Shown one piece after another: positions 1 to 8,677 of a stretch of 64,000 bases of DNA. This DNA comes from Jutongia huaianensis (lineage in GTDB: Bacteria; Bacillota; Clostridia; Lachnospirales; Lachnospiraceae). The DNA lies in NCBI RefSeq assembly GCF_014384985.1, contig NZ_JACRSX010000014.1, forward strand, positions 23,029 to 87,028. The letters are read 5' to 3'. Below the pieces are notes generated by a model, which did no database searches, was not told where the DNA came from, and saw nothing but the letters and a program-made list of their open reading frames with translations. The stretch's first letter is position 1. Every line of letters starts with the position of its first letter. A program made the position numbers and the translations under genes.

Positions 1-2
1 GG

Positions 3-278
3 ATTTTCGAGTACACACCGGGGTTTATTCATGCCAAGCAGATCCTGACGGAGGATGCGGCCATTGTGGGTACGATCAATATGGATTACCGGAGTTTTTA
101 TCTTCATTATGAGAATGGTGTGTGGATGTCCGGAGAAAAAATTCAGAATGATATTCACAAGGATTTTGAAAAGATGTTTGAGGAAAGCAGAGAGATCAAA
201 TATGAGGAGTGGTTGAACCGTCCGGTGAGCTGGAAGCTCATCCAGCCGTTATTAAATCTGTTTGCGACACTCTTCTAA
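3..278 (+). CDS. cls: Cardiolipin synthase, C-terminal fragment (cut by window edge)
   Basis: The reading frame is open from the first bases of the window and ends at TAA 276-278, so only about 91 C-terminal residues are present. They hold the second phospholipase D HKD motif: H-A-K, four residues, D, then GTINMDYRSF followed by a conserved N-G. In the family this histidine and lysine take part in phosphatidyl transfer between phosphatidylglycerol molecules at the membrane. The spacing and the RSF sequence match bacterial cardiolipin synthases better than other PLD-family enzymes. The N-terminal membrane segments and first HKD motif lie upstream of the window. The call is firm at family level, while the exact substrate is inferred. 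Confidence 0.85.
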   Translation: MFEYTPGFIHAKQILTEDAAIVGTINMDYRSFYLHYENGVWMSGEKIQNDIHKDFEKMFEESREIKYEEWLNRPVSWKLIQPLLNLFATLF

Positions 279-297
279 AGGAGAAACGAGGATAATC

Positions 298-591
298 ATG
301 TACACAAATGTATGTAAACATTGTCACAAGGTGTTTCATTCCAAGATCAGAACCTGGTGCTGTAAGGAGTGCCGCAATATAGATGATGATCAGTTGGATG
401 ACATTGTAAGATATCTCCGGGAATATCCCAACAGTAATGCTTTGCAGATTTCGGAGGAGCTGGGGATCCATCCTTATGTGATCCTGAAATATATGGAAGA
501 GGGATGGCTTGGAAAATCTACGGGTCATTTCAGCAGACTGCCCGACTGGGAGACGGGAGCTGCTATGGATGGCGACAAAATAAAGGACTGA
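298..591 (+). CDS. Small zinc-ribbon / helix-turn-helix protein, YvyF-like
   Basis: A 97-residue protein. The ATG at 298 follows AGGAG with normal spacing, and I prefer it to the upstream TTG at 262, which would overlap the preceding gene. The N-terminus has four cysteines in two pairs (C-K-H-C and C-C-K-E-C), which looks like a zinc ribbon. Residues about 30-70 form a predicted helical DNA-binding-like segment resembling the MerR-type fold (leucine/isoleucine pattern ending in YMEEGWLGK). This architecture resembles the flagellar-operon protein YvyF (TIGR03826), which in other Firmicutes sits beside flgM. Here it lies 33 kb from flgM and next to ruvAB. Function is unknown, and the resemblance is from memory of the family. 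Confidence 0.6.
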   Translation: MYTNVCKHCHKVFHSKIRTWCCKECRNIDDDQLDDIVRYLREYPNSNALQISEELGIHPYVILKYMEEGWLGKSTGHFSRLPDWETGAAMDGDKIKD

Positions 592-617
592 AGTTTTTAT
601 AACAGAATGGAGAAATA

Positions 618-1235
618 ATGATTCGATATATTAAGGGAACGCTGGAAATGATCGAAGAGGATGCGGTGATCCTGGACAATCAGGGAATCGGCTACCGGAT
701 TCTTGTGTCACCGGCGATGATGGACAGACTGCCGGTGATGGGCGGTGAGATGAAGCTTTATACATATCTGAATGTCAGAGAAGATGCTATGCAGCTTTTT
801 GGTTTTGGCAATGTGGACGAGCTGGAGATATTCCAGATGCTGATCACGGTCAGCGGTATTGGCCCGAAAGCGGGATTAAGCATTCTGGGGACTCTGTCAG
901 CGGATGATATCCGGTTTGCGGTTCTCGCAGACGATGCGGCAGCGATCGCCAAGGCTCCCGGAGTGGGAGCCAAGACTGCCAAAAAGGTGATCGTAGAGCT
1001 TAAAGATAAGATTGCGGCAAAGGAAACAGTGAATGCTGTGCTGGAAAAGGCGGCCGGAAAAGGTGCCGTGAAAGAAGAAAACGCAGGAGTATCCAAGGCT
1101 TCTGCAGAAGCTGTGGAGGCGCTGGCTGCATTGGGATATTCTGCGGCTGAGGCGTTGAAGGCAGTAAAGCAGATCGAAAATGCAGGGGAGCTTACGACAG
1201 AGGAGCTGTTAAAACAGGCGTTGAAGCTTATGTAA
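618..1235 (+). CDS. ruvA: Holliday junction branch migration protein RuvA
   Basis: A 205-residue protein of normal family length. RuvA tetramers bind the four-way junction and load the RuvB motor during recombination and fork repair. Visible features are an N-terminal OB-fold starting MIRYIKGTLE, the central helix-hairpin-helix repeats (VSGIGPKAGLSIL and APGVGAKTAKKVIVELKDK), an alanine/glutamate-rich linker, and a C-terminal three-helix domain (ALAALGYSAAEALKAV) that contacts RuvB. The ATG at 618 has a GGAG ribosome site. ruvB follows after about 50 bases, so the two genes are very likely one transcript. Confidence 0.97.
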   Translation: MIRYIKGTLEMIEEDAVILDNQGIGYRILVSPAMMDRLPVMGGEMKLYTYLNVREDAMQLFGFGNVDELEIFQMLITVSGIGPKAGLSILGTLSADDIRFAVLADDAAAIAKAPGVGAKTAKKVIVELKDKIAAKETVNAVLEKAAGKGAVKEENAGVSKASAEAVEALAALGYSAAEALKAVKQIENAGELTTEELLKQALKLM

Positions 1236-1286
1236 AGAGTGAAACCTTTAAGGAAGTGGACTAAATTAAGGAGAGATAGATGGAAT

Positions 1287-2288
1287 ATGGCAAAAAGGAC
1301 GATCAGTACAGAATTTACAGAGGAGGATGCAAGACTGGAGCCAACTCTGCGGCCCCAGCATTTATCGGATTATATCGGTCAGCAGAAGATCAAGGATAAT
1401 CTGTCTGTATATATTCAGGCGGCAAAGCAGAGAGGAGATGCGCTGGATCATGTGCTTTTATATGGACCGCCGGGACTGGGTAAAACCACACTTGCCGGGA
1501 TTATTGCCAACGAAATGGGCGTGAATATGAAGATTACGGCAGGACCGGCCATTGAGAAGCCGGGAGAAATGGCAGCCATTCTGACGAAGCTGCAGGACGG
1601 GGATGTTTTGTTTGTGGATGAGATCCATCGCCTGAACCGTCAGGTGGAGGAAGTGCTTTATCCGGCTATGGAGGATTATGTCATTGACATTGTCATAGGG
1701 AAAGGACCTTCTGCAAGGTCGGTCAGACTGGATCTGCCGAAGTTTACCCTGATCGGGGCCACAACCCGCGCTGGTATGCTGTCGGCACCTCTCAGAGACC
1801 GCTTTGGCGTGGTGAACCGGATGGAGTTTTATACACCGGAGGAGCTGGCTGATATTGTGGAGCATTCTGCAAGAATCCTTGATGTGGAGATTGATGAGGA
1901 AGGAGCCATGGAACTGGCACGCAGATCCAGAGGAACGCCGCGTCTTGCAAACCGTCTGCTGAAACGTGTCCGGGACTTTGCCCAGATCAAATATGATGGC
2001 AAGATTGACAAGAAAGTAACAGACTTTGCTCTGGATCTTCTGGAAGTAGACAAATTGGGGCTGGATAACACAGACCGTCAGATCATTGAGACCATGATAC
2101 ACCATTTTGGTGGAGGTCCGGTGGGACTGGAAACCCTTGCGGTTTCCATTGGAGAAGATGCCGGAACTCTGGAAGATGTGTATGAACCGTATCTGGTGCA
2201 GAATGGTCTTATCCTGCGAACCCCAAGAGGACGGATGGCATCCGATCTGGCATACCGCCATTTCGGAATCGAAAAGCCGGAAGATTAA
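1287..2288 (+). CDS. ruvB: Holliday junction DNA helicase RuvB
   Basis: The AAA+ motor that drives branch migration with RuvA. Starting at ATG 1287 gives 333 residues, the usual family length. The upstream in-frame GTG at 1239 would add 16 residues not typical of RuvB. AAGGAG lies at 1268-1273. The protein shows Walker [10 protein letters not shown] near residues 60-68, Walker B with the DEIHR box, sensor I GATTRAG, the arginine-finger region PLRDRFG, and a C-terminal winged helix ending in [17 protein letters not shown]. The gene closes the ruvAB unit, and a strong hairpin terminator lies about 50 bases downstream. Confidence 0.97.
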   Translation: MAKRTISTEFTEEDARLEPTLRPQHLSDYIGQQKIKDNLSVYIQAAKQRGDALDHVLLYGPPGLGKTTLAGIIANEMGVNMKITAGPAIEKPGEMAAILTKLQDGDVLFVDEIHRLNRQVEEVLYPAMEDYVIDIVIGKGPSARSVRLDLPKFTLIGATTRAGMLSAPLRDRFGVVNRMEFYTPEELADIVEHSARILDVEIDEEGAMELARRSRGTPRLANRLLKRVRDFAQIKYDGKIDKKVTDFALDLLEVDKLGLDNTDRQIIETMIHHFGGGPVGLETLAVSIGEDAGTLEDVYEPYLVQNGLILRTPRGRMASDLAYRHFGIEKPED

Positions 2289-2336
2289 AAAACACAATGC
2301 ATTAAGTATACAATATCAATAGAAATGAGAAAAAAC

Positions 2337-2385
2337 GGTTGCCCTTTACAAAGAATACTGTAGAGGGCAACCATTTTCATTTTGT
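2337..2385 (+). terminator. Rho-independent terminator after ruvB
   Basis: A 14-base-pair stem (2337-2350 with 2359-2372, one G-U pair) encloses an eight-base loop and is followed by a T-rich tract. It separates ruvAB from the division cluster. The A-run just upstream would let it work from the other side too. Confidence 0.85.
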
Positions 2386-2519
2386 TCAAATTTTTCAAAC
2401 AATTTATATATGTGTCCGCTTAGAAGGCTCAACGAACAAAAGTGGGGCGTATTCCCAAAGATATGTCGTAAATTGTGACACAAGTGTGACAAAAATTTTA
2501 ATAAATTGTGAGAAAAGGG

Positions 2520-2548
2520 TTGATAAATTCCCAAAAAGCGGTTAAAAT
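2520..2548 (+). promoter_or_regulatory. Sigma-A promoter of the division/cell wall cluster
   Basis: TTGATA at 2520-2525 and TAAAAT at 2543-2548 are separated by exactly 17 bases. It is the only good promoter between the ruvB terminator and mraZ, so it should drive mraZ and the genes behind it. Confidence 0.75.
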
Positions 2549-2556
2549 AAATTTGA

Positions 2557-2582
2557 AAGTGGTGAGAAGTGGGGGGAAGTGT
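2557..2582 (+). promoter_or_regulatory. MraZ operator: three direct repeats at 10-base spacing
   Basis: AAGTGG at 2557, AAGTGG at 2567 and AAGTGT at 2577 repeat with a 10-base period, placing all three on one helix face just after the predicted transcription start. MraZ is known to bind closely spaced G-rich direct repeats upstream of its own gene. Autorepression is inferred from that precedent. Confidence 0.7.
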
Positions 2583-2619
2583 CAGAACAAACCCAAAATG
2601 TGGAGAGGTGGTGATAGCT

Positions 2620-3045
2620 ATGTTCATGGGTCAGTATGAACATTCGATCGACGCAAAGGGCAGAGCTATCGTACCGGCAAAGTATCGCGAGGAACTGGGC
2701 GATGTATTTTATGTCACCTGGGGCGTGGACGGATGCCTGTATCTATATCCACAGCATGACTGGGAGGAGCTGGCACGGAAACTGCAGAGTCTGCCGTCCA
2801 ATCAGCAGAGCCGTTTGATCCAGAGACAGTTAATGGCATCGGCATCGGAGCTGACCTTGGATAAGCAGGGTAGGATACTGATTCCCGCAAAACTTCGAAA
2901 AAGTGCCAGACTGGAAAAGGATCTTGTCTTTGTTGGAATGATCAACCGTGTGGAGATCTGGGACAAGGAGACCTTTGAAGCGCAGACAATGGGTAATGAG
3001 ATGTCTATGGAAGAGGCAATGGATGCCCTTGGCATTTCGCTGTAA
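2620..3045 (+). CDS. mraZ: Transcriptional regulator MraZ
   Basis: A 141-residue protein starting at ATG 2620 behind GAGAGGTGG; the longer frame from 2569 would run through the operator. It contains two SpoVT/AbrB-type swapped-hairpin DNA-binding domains, visible as the paired signatures DAKGRAIVPAKYR and DKQGRILIPAKLR. MraZ forms ring-shaped oligomers that bind repeats upstream of the division and cell wall cluster and repress or tune it. Three matching repeats lie just upstream. rsmH follows after 48 bases, the conserved order in most bacteria. Confidence 0.96.
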   Translation: MFMGQYEHSIDAKGRAIVPAKYREELGDVFYVTWGVDGCLYLYPQHDWEELARKLQSLPSNQQSRLIQRQLMASASELTLDKQGRILIPAKLRKSARLEKDLVFVGMINRVEIWDKETFEAQTMGNEMSMEEAMDALGISL

Positions 3046-3093
3046 AACCGGTAAGGGGTATAACGGTTTCACAGCCGGAAGGAGACAGACGAT

Positions 3094-4029
3094 ATGGAAT
3101 TTGCTCACAAGTCAGTGCTGTTACAGGAAGTGATTGATTCTTTGAATGTGCAGCCGGATGGAATTTATGTAGATGGCACACTGGGAGGAGCCGGACACGC
3201 CTATGAGGTATGCCGCAGACTGGGGCCGGATGGCAGGATGATCGGGATCGATCAGGATGAGGATGCCATTGCGGCGGCGACAAAGAGGCTGGCTGATTTT
3301 AAGGATCAGGTTACCATTGTTCGAAGCAATTATGAGGCGATGAAGGATGTTCTTCATGATCTTGGAATTGAAAGAGTCAATGGCATCACATTGGATCTGG
3401 GAGTATCCTCTTATCAGCTGGATGCAGCAGAGAGAGGCTTTTCTTATCGGGAAGATGCCCCACTTGATATGCGGATGGATAACCGCCAGGAGGTAACGGC
3501 AGCCACTGTTGTAAATGAGTACACAGAAAGCGAATTATTTCAGGTAATTCGCAAGTATGGGGAAGATAAATTTGCCAAAAATATTGCAAAGCATATTGTG
3601 CAGGAGCGTCAGAAGGAACCGGTGCTGACCACCGGCAGACTGGCAGAGATTGTAGATCAGTCGATTCCGATGAAGTTTAAGAAACAGGGCGGTCATCCTG
3701 CTAAAAGGACATTTCAGGCCATTCGTATTGAGGTGAACCGGGAACTGACGGTACTGGAGGATCATATCAGTGAGATGATCGACCTGCTGGCACCGGGCGG
3801 ACGTTTTTGTATTATTACGTTCCATTCCCTGGAGGATCGCATTGTGAAAAACGCATTTCGGACGGCGCAGGATCCATGTACCTGTCCACCGGATTTTCCG
3901 GTGTGCGTCTGTGGCAAAAAGTCCAAAGGAAAAGTGCTTACGAGAAAACCTGTTCTTCCATCAGAAAAGGAACTGGAGGAAAATTCCCGTTCCAAGAGTG
4001 CGAAGCTCAGGGTATTTGAACATATATAA
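3094..4029 (+). CDS. rsmH: 16S rRNA (cytosine1402-N4)-methyltransferase RsmH
   Basis: A 311-residue protein of normal length, with ATG 3094 behind GGAAGGAG. RsmH (MraW) methylates N4 of C1402 in the ribosomal P site. The SAM-binding loop appears as [11 protein letters not shown] near residue 30. Further signatures are [11 protein letters not shown], the [16 protein letters not shown] segment and [10 protein letters not shown] near the C-terminus. A Cys-rich strip near residue 270 ([13 protein letters not shown]) matches the family. Position directly behind mraZ is the universal arrangement. Confidence 0.97.
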   Translation: MEFAHKSVLLQEVIDSLNVQPDGIYVDGTLGGAGHAYEVCRRLGPDGRMIGIDQDEDAIAAATKRLADFKDQVTIVRSNYEAMKDVLHDLGIERVNGITLDLGVSSYQLDAAERGFSYREDAPLDMRMDNRQEVTAATVVNEYTESELFQVIRKYGEDKFAKNIAKHIVQERQKEPVLTTGRLAEIVDQSIPMKFKKQGGHPAKRTFQAIRIEVNRELTVLEDHISEMIDLLAPGGRFCIITFHSLEDRIVKNAFRTAQDPCTCPPDFPVCVCGKKSKGKVLTRKPVLPSEKELEENSRSKSAKLRVFEHI

Positions 4030-4093
4030 GCCGAATAGTTCGGCACGACAAATTCTTGCGGATTGGGGGATTCGCAGTTTGTTGAATAAGGTC

Positions 4094-4118
4094 GACGGTG
4101 CGGATTACGGGCACCGTC
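4094..4118 (+). other. Stem-loop between rsmH and the ftsL-like gene
   Basis: A perfect 8-base-pair stem (4094-4101 with 4111-4118) with a nine-base loop, and no T-run after it. A smaller hairpin lies at 4031-4043. It is probably an RNA processing or stability element, not a terminator. Nothing else is seen in 4030-4206. Confidence 0.4.
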
Positions 4119-4206
4119 AGAATATTACACAGAAAAATCTGTGATACGATATCCGTTATGCCACAGGGGTATGGCGGCAAAAGAAAGCAGGGAGGAGTGG
4201 CAAATT

Positions 4207-4749
4207 ATGGCAGCATCACCAAATTATCGCAGTTCAAACCGTACGGGCGGTTCTTATCGAAGCGGACGCTATCCGAGGGAGAACTACCGACAGGGAAGAA
4301 ATGGGTATGTGTATGGCAATCTGGCGCATCAGCTGGAGGAGGTGCCGGAGAGAAGAACTCAGCCGGTCAGGAGAAGAAAAGCCAAGGTGTATCCACAGCA
4401 GAAGCCGGTGGCACTGCCAGCGTCTATGGAATTGTCCTCTTTTCTGTTCCTTGCGGCGGCAGCAATTGTTGTTGTCGTGGCGGCATTTATCTATCTTCAG
4501 GTACAGTCAGGAATTACGCAGATGAAAAATGATGTGATCGCGCTGCAGTCAGAAATTGCTGAAACGAAACAGGAAAACGAGGACACATATCAGAAAATTA
4601 TGGATTCTGTCGATCTGTCCCAGGTTTATGAGATTGCTACAGGAGAGCTGGGGATGATCCAGCCGGTTGACAATCAGGTTTATAAATATGATAATAAAAA
4701 AAGCGATATGGTGAAACAGTATGGAGATATTCCCGGCAGCTCTAAATAA
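4207..4749 (+). CDS. ftsL: FtsL-like cell division membrane protein
   Basis: A 180-residue single-pass membrane protein. I chose ATG 4207 because GGAGG lies 11 bases before it; earlier in-frame ATGs at 4141 and 4171 lack a good site. A long basic, Arg/Tyr-rich cytoplasmic tail (residues 1-75) precedes one transmembrane helix (about 77-99) and a short extracytoplasmic coiled coil (about 100-140). Size, topology and position between rsmH and a class B PBP are typical of FtsL. FtsL sequences are poorly conserved, so the call rests on context. FtsL is expected to join DivIB and DivIC in the divisome. Confidence 0.7.
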   Translation: MAASPNYRSSNRTGGSYRSGRYPRENYRQGRNGYVYGNLAHQLEEVPERRTQPVRRRKAKVYPQQKPVALPASMELSSFLFLAAAAIVVVVAAFIYLQVQSGITQMKNDVIALQSEIAETKQENEDTYQKIMDSVDLSQVYEIATGELGMIQPVDNQVYKYDNKKSDMVKQYGDIPGSSK

Positions 4750-4783
4750 CCAATGCTCCGGAAAATAAGGACAGGGATTTGTA

Positions 4784-6757
4784 ATGGCAAAGAGAAGAGC
4801 AAGAGATACGCGTTATAAAAATAAACCAAGCACCCGTTCAATGCGAGTACGCATTTTAGTGGTGTTTGGTTTTGTTATTTTAGGATGTATAGGACTGACT
4901 TACCAGATTGTCCGTCTGAATAAAGTCAAAGGAGACAACTATACGAAAAGGATGCTGGCACAGCAGAGCCACAGCAGTAATGCGATTCCTTATAAAAGAG
5001 GCGACATTTTGGATGTTAACGGCAATAAGCTTGCTACAAGTGTCAAGGTGTATAATCTGTTTCTGGATCCGGCAGCAATCTGTAAAGAAAAGAAATATAT
5101 CCAGCCCACAAAGGATGCTTTGGAAAATGTATTTGGAATATCAGGAAGCGACGTGGATAAGATTCTTAAAGAAAATCCTGCTTCGAGATATTATCAGATG
5201 AAGGACTTTAAAGAACTGGATAAGGAATATGTCAAAAAACTGGAAAAGCTGCAGGACAAGGATGAGAATATCCGGGGGATCCATTTTGAAGAGGAGTACA
5301 AGAGAGAATATCCGTATTCTACAATAGCATGTGATGTGATCGGCTTCTGCACCGATACCAATACCGGTACCTGGGGCATAGAAAATACTTATAATGATAT
5401 GTTAAATGGTACCAATGGACGTCAGTTTGGTTATTATGACTCAGAACTGAATCTGGTCAAAACCATTAAAGCGGCTACAAATGGCTATACAGTCAAATCA
5501 ACGATCGATGTCAATGTACAGGGTATTATGGAACAGCATATTCAGAAATTTATGAAAAATATGGGAGCCAAAAAAGTGGCTTGTCTTTTAATGAATCCCA
5601 ATACCGGCGGTATTGTTGCCATGGGTTCCAATGCGCAATACGATCTGAATAATCCAAGAGATCTGACGGTAGCATATACACAGGATGAGATTAATTCCAT
5701 GTCGGAGGAAGATCAGCTTACTGCATTAAATGAATTATGGAGAAACTACTGCATTAGTGACTCGTATGAGCCGGGATCTACATTTAAGCCGATTACGATC
5801 GCGGCATGTCTTGACGAGGGAAAAGCAAGTGCAAACAGCACCTACGTCTGTGATGGTGGACAGCAGGTGGCAGACCGTTATATTAAATGTGTGGCAAATA
5901 AATACGGTGGACACGGTGCGCTCTCTCTGGGGCAGGCATTGATGGTATCCTGCAATGATGTTATGATGCAGATCAGCGCAAAGCTTGGAAAAGAAAAATT
6001 TCTTGATTATATGGATGCATTTGGACTTGGCAGAAAGACCGGGATCGACCTTCCGGGTGAGGCAACCGGTACGGTATTTAATAACGACACAATGCATTCC
6101 ACACAGTTGGCGACTTCCAGCTTTGGACAGAGCCAGACAGTAACCATGGTACAGATGGCGGCAGCGTTTTCCGCAATAGTAAATGGAGGAAATTATTATC
6201 GCCCCCATGTAGTAGAAGAAGTTTCCAGCGAGTCCGGAGCGGTGATCCAATCGGAGGATGACGCAGTGGAAAGCAAGGTGATCACGGAAAAGACAAGCAG
6301 GCTTCTCCGGAAATTCCTTTTGGCGACAGTAGAAGAAGGAACGGCGAATCCGGCATCTGTAAAGGGTTATAAGGTGGCAGGTAAAACAGGTACTGCGGAG
6401 AAGATTCCCCGTGGCCATGGAAAATATCTGGTATCCTTTATTGGGTGTGTGCCGGCCAATAATCCCCAGCTGGTGGTTTATGTGGTTATTGATGAGCCAA
6501 ATGTAGAGGATCAGGCCCACAGTACCTATGCAACAGAGTTTGCAAGCAGTCTGATGAAGGATATTCTGCCGATGCTTGAGATTTATCCTACCGGAAAAAA
6601 ATCAGACATTACCAAAGCAAGTAAACTTAAACTTCCGTCTACCACGAAAAGCAATCTGGGTCAGGAAGTGCCGGATGGCGGTTATTCCGACAGCAGTTAT
6701 GGAGTTGCCAAAAACGCAGCGGATAACGAAGAAGGTGATACCGGAATGAATAATTAA
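4784..6757 (+). CDS. Class B penicillin-binding protein (FtsI/SpoVD-like), first of two
   Basis: A 657-residue transpeptidase with a cytoplasmic basic N-terminus, one membrane anchor (about residues 21-43), a PBP dimerisation domain beginning near the conserved RGDILD-N-G segment, and a C-terminal transpeptidase domain. Active-site motifs are complete: Ser332-T-F-Lys335, Ser389-C-Asn391 and Lys534-T-G-T. No PASTA repeats follow. It should cross-link septal peptidoglycan together with the SEDS protein encoded downstream. A Ser/Thr/Lys-rich tail of about 55 residues ends the protein. The next gene is a paralogue, so one may serve vegetative division (FtsI) and the other another stage (SpoVD). 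The sequence alone does not say which. Confidence 0.92.
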   Translation: MAKRRARDTRYKNKPSTRSMRVRILVVFGFVILGCIGLTYQIVRLNKVKGDNYTKRMLAQQSHSSNAIPYKRGDILDVNGNKLATSVKVYNLFLDPAAICKEKKYIQPTKDALENVFGISGSDVDKILKENPASRYYQMKDFKELDKEYVKKLEKLQDKDENIRGIHFEEEYKREYPYSTIACDVIGFCTDTNTGTWGIENTYNDMLNGTNGRQFGYYDSELNLVKTIKAATNGYTVKSTIDVNVQGIMEQHIQKFMKNMGAKKVACLLMNPNTGGIVAMGSNAQYDLNNPRDLTVAYTQDEINSMSEEDQLTALNELWRNYCISDSYEPGSTFKPITIAACLDEGKASANSTYVCDGGQQVADRYIKCVANKYGGHGALSLGQALMVSCNDVMMQISAKLGKEKFLDYMDAFGLGRKTGIDLPGEATGTVFNNDTMHSTQLATSSFGQSQTVTMVQMAAAFSAIVNGGNYYRPHVVEEVSSESGAVIQSEDDAVESKVITEKTSRLLRKFLLATVEEGTANPASVKGYKVAGKTGTAEKIPRGHGKYLVSFIGCVPANNPQLVVYVVIDEPNVEDQAHSTYATEFASSLMKDILPMLEIYPTGKKSDITKASKLKLPSTTKSNLGQEVPDGGYSDSSYGVAKNAADNEEGDTGMNN

Positions 6758-6812
6758 GCTGTTTTGCTAATAGATATTAAGGAATGTCAGAAGAAACGGA
6801 GTGATCCGGCAG

Positions 6813-8573
6813 ATGACGGAATATCTGAAGCAGAGCAGAACATTACAAAGACAAAAACTGTTGTTTGTCTATGGCATGGTGGTACTTTTTATGATAGGGC
6901 TTGCCGGAAGATTGTTATATCTGATGGTAAACAGGGCAGACTATTATGGAGAAAAGGCAAAAGAGGTACATCAGAGGCAGAGAACTGTCAAGGCGGCGAG
7001 AGGTATTATCTACGACAGAAATGGTGTGGCGATTGCCTCCAATAAGCCGGTATCCACGATTTCCGTGATTCACAACCAGGTTCAGAATCCCGAAAAGGTG
7101 ATCCATGTTTTGTCGGAGCTTTTGGAGCTTCCGGAGGAAAAGGTCCGGAAAAGAGTGGAAAAGGTTTCTTCTATCGAAAAGATCAAGTCGAATGTAGATA
7201 AGGACATCTCAGACCGGATCCGTGATATGGAGCTTGCAGGCGTGATGGTGGACGAGGACTACAAAAGGTACTATCCTTATTCTGAGTTTGCCTCGAAGGT
7301 GATAGGATTTACCGGGGCGGATAATCAGGGAATCATAGGGATGGAGGTGGCTTATGACAAATATCTTCAGGGACAGGATGGAAGCATTCTGACGATGACC
7401 ACAGCCAGAGGTCTGGAGATTGACGGAAAAGCGGAAGAGCGTATCGAACCCATTGCGGGAACAAATCTTTATACCAGCCTGGATGTCAATATACAGTCTT
7501 TTGCACAACAGGCAGCCGGAAAGGTTATGAAGGCGAAGAAGGCTAAAAGTGTCCGGATTGTGATGATGAATCCGCAAAATGGAGAAATCTATGCAATGGT
7601 AAATGTTCCGGAGTTTGATCTGAATGATCCGTATACGCTGAATACAACTTCTTCAAAGAATATGTCGGACAAGAAAAAGCAGGAGGCATTGAATGGAATG
7701 TGGAGAAATGCCTGCGTCAGTGATACTTATGAGCCGGGTTCCACGTTTAAGGTGATTGTTGCTGCCTCAGCGTTGGAGGCAGGGGTGGTAAAGCTGGAGG
7801 ATACCTTTCACTGTCCGGGGTTTAAAGTGGTAGAGGATCGCAGGATACGATGCCACAAAACCACAGGCCACGGTTCAGAAACCTTTGTGCAGGGAGTGCA
7901 GAATTCCTGTAATCCGGTTTTTATGGAGGTTGGAGCAAGGCTGGGAGTGGATAACATGTTTCACTATCTGCAGCAGCTCGGCATTATGAGCAAGACGGGG
8001 ATCGATGTACCCGGTGAGGCCTCGACGATCATGCATCGGAAGGAGAATGTAGGTGCAGTGGAGCTTGCAACTATGTCCTTTGGCCAGTCTTTTCAGTTGA
8101 CGCCGGTCCGCCTTCTTTCTTCTATTAGTATGATACTCAATGGTGGAACCCGGATCACACCTCATTTGGGGGTGGAGCTGGAAAGCAGCGATGGAACCGC
8201 TGTGAAAAAGCTGACGTATCCTGCGCAGGAAAATATCATATCTTCCCAGACCTCCGAGACCATGCGGATGATCCTGGAATCTGTTGTATCGGAAGGCTCC
8301 GGTAAAAAAGCATATGTGGAAGGATATCAGGTGGGAGCAAAGACGGGAACCTCAGAAAAACTTCCCCGTCACAGTAATAAATATATTGCTTCCTGCATGG
8401 GATTCGCTCCGGCAGATCATCCTGTGGTAGCGGCGCTGGTGCTGATTGATGAACCGCAGGGAATTTATTACGGAGGGACGATTGCAGCTCCTGTGATCTC
8501 AGAACTGCTGGACAATGCACTGCCATATCTGGGTGTCGAAAGAGGGGAGACCGTGACAGCAGAGCCGGGTTGA
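6813..8573 (+). CDS. Class B penicillin-binding protein (FtsI/SpoVD-like), second of two
   Basis: A 586-residue paralogue of the preceding protein. ATG 6813 is preferred over GTG 6801, because the GGAG at 6798-6801 fits it. A membrane anchor lies at about residues 20-40, followed by the RGIIYDRNG dimerisation-domain motif. The transpeptidase motifs are Ser310-T-F-Lys313, Ser365-C-Asn and Lys510-T-G-T, all intact. There are no PASTA domains. Neighbours are the first PBP 55 bases upstream and mraY downstream. It probably cross-links peptidoglycan with an FtsW/SpoVE partner. Tandem class B PBPs at this site are common in clostridia, usually as FtsI plus SpoVD. Confidence 0.92.
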   Translation: MTEYLKQSRTLQRQKLLFVYGMVVLFMIGLAGRLLYLMVNRADYYGEKAKEVHQRQRTVKAARGIIYDRNGVAIASNKPVSTISVIHNQVQNPEKVIHVLSELLELPEEKVRKRVEKVSSIEKIKSNVDKDISDRIRDMELAGVMVDEDYKRYYPYSEFASKVIGFTGADNQGIIGMEVAYDKYLQGQDGSILTMTTARGLEIDGKAEERIEPIAGTNLYTSLDVNIQSFAQQAAGKVMKAKKAKSVRIVMMNPQNGEIYAMVNVPEFDLNDPYTLNTTSSKNMSDKKKQEALNGMWRNACVSDTYEPGSTFKVIVAASALEAGVVKLEDTFHCPGFKVVEDRRIRCHKTTGHGSETFVQGVQNSCNPVFMEVGARLGVDNMFHYLQQLGIMSKTGIDVPGEASTIMHRKENVGAVELATMSFGQSFQLTPVRLLSSISMILNGGTRITPHLGVELESSDGTAVKKLTYPAQENIISSQTSETMRMILESVVSEGSGKKAYVEGYQVGAKTGTSEKLPRHSNKYIASCMGFAPADHPVVAALVLIDEPQGIYYGGTIAAPVISELLDNALPYLGVERGETVTAEPG

Positions 8574-8677
8574 TTTCTCGTATGGATTGGATTACAATAT
8601 TCATTACGAATGACAAAATCTCCTATTGAGTATCAAGGTACCGAAAGAATCCGAAATAAGCAAGAGGAGGAATAGCC

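Noticed and set aside
1458..2297. Minus-strand open frame of 279 codons across ruvB
   Set aside because: Fully opposite ruvB, His/Cys/Arg-rich with no known motif; an antisense shadow.
4098..4532. Plus-strand frame of 144 codons overlapping the ftsL-like gene
   Set aside because: Different frame from a gene with good ribosome site and clear membrane/coiled-coil pattern; composition is Gly/Ser-rich shadow.
5735..6520. Long minus-strand open frame of 261 codons inside the first PBP gene
   Set aside because: It lies wholly opposite a well-conserved transpeptidase gene, has no ribosome site and its translation shows no recognisable domain.
6764..7045. Plus-strand frame between the two PBPs
   Set aside because: Overlaps the N-terminus of the second PBP in another frame, no good ribosome site.
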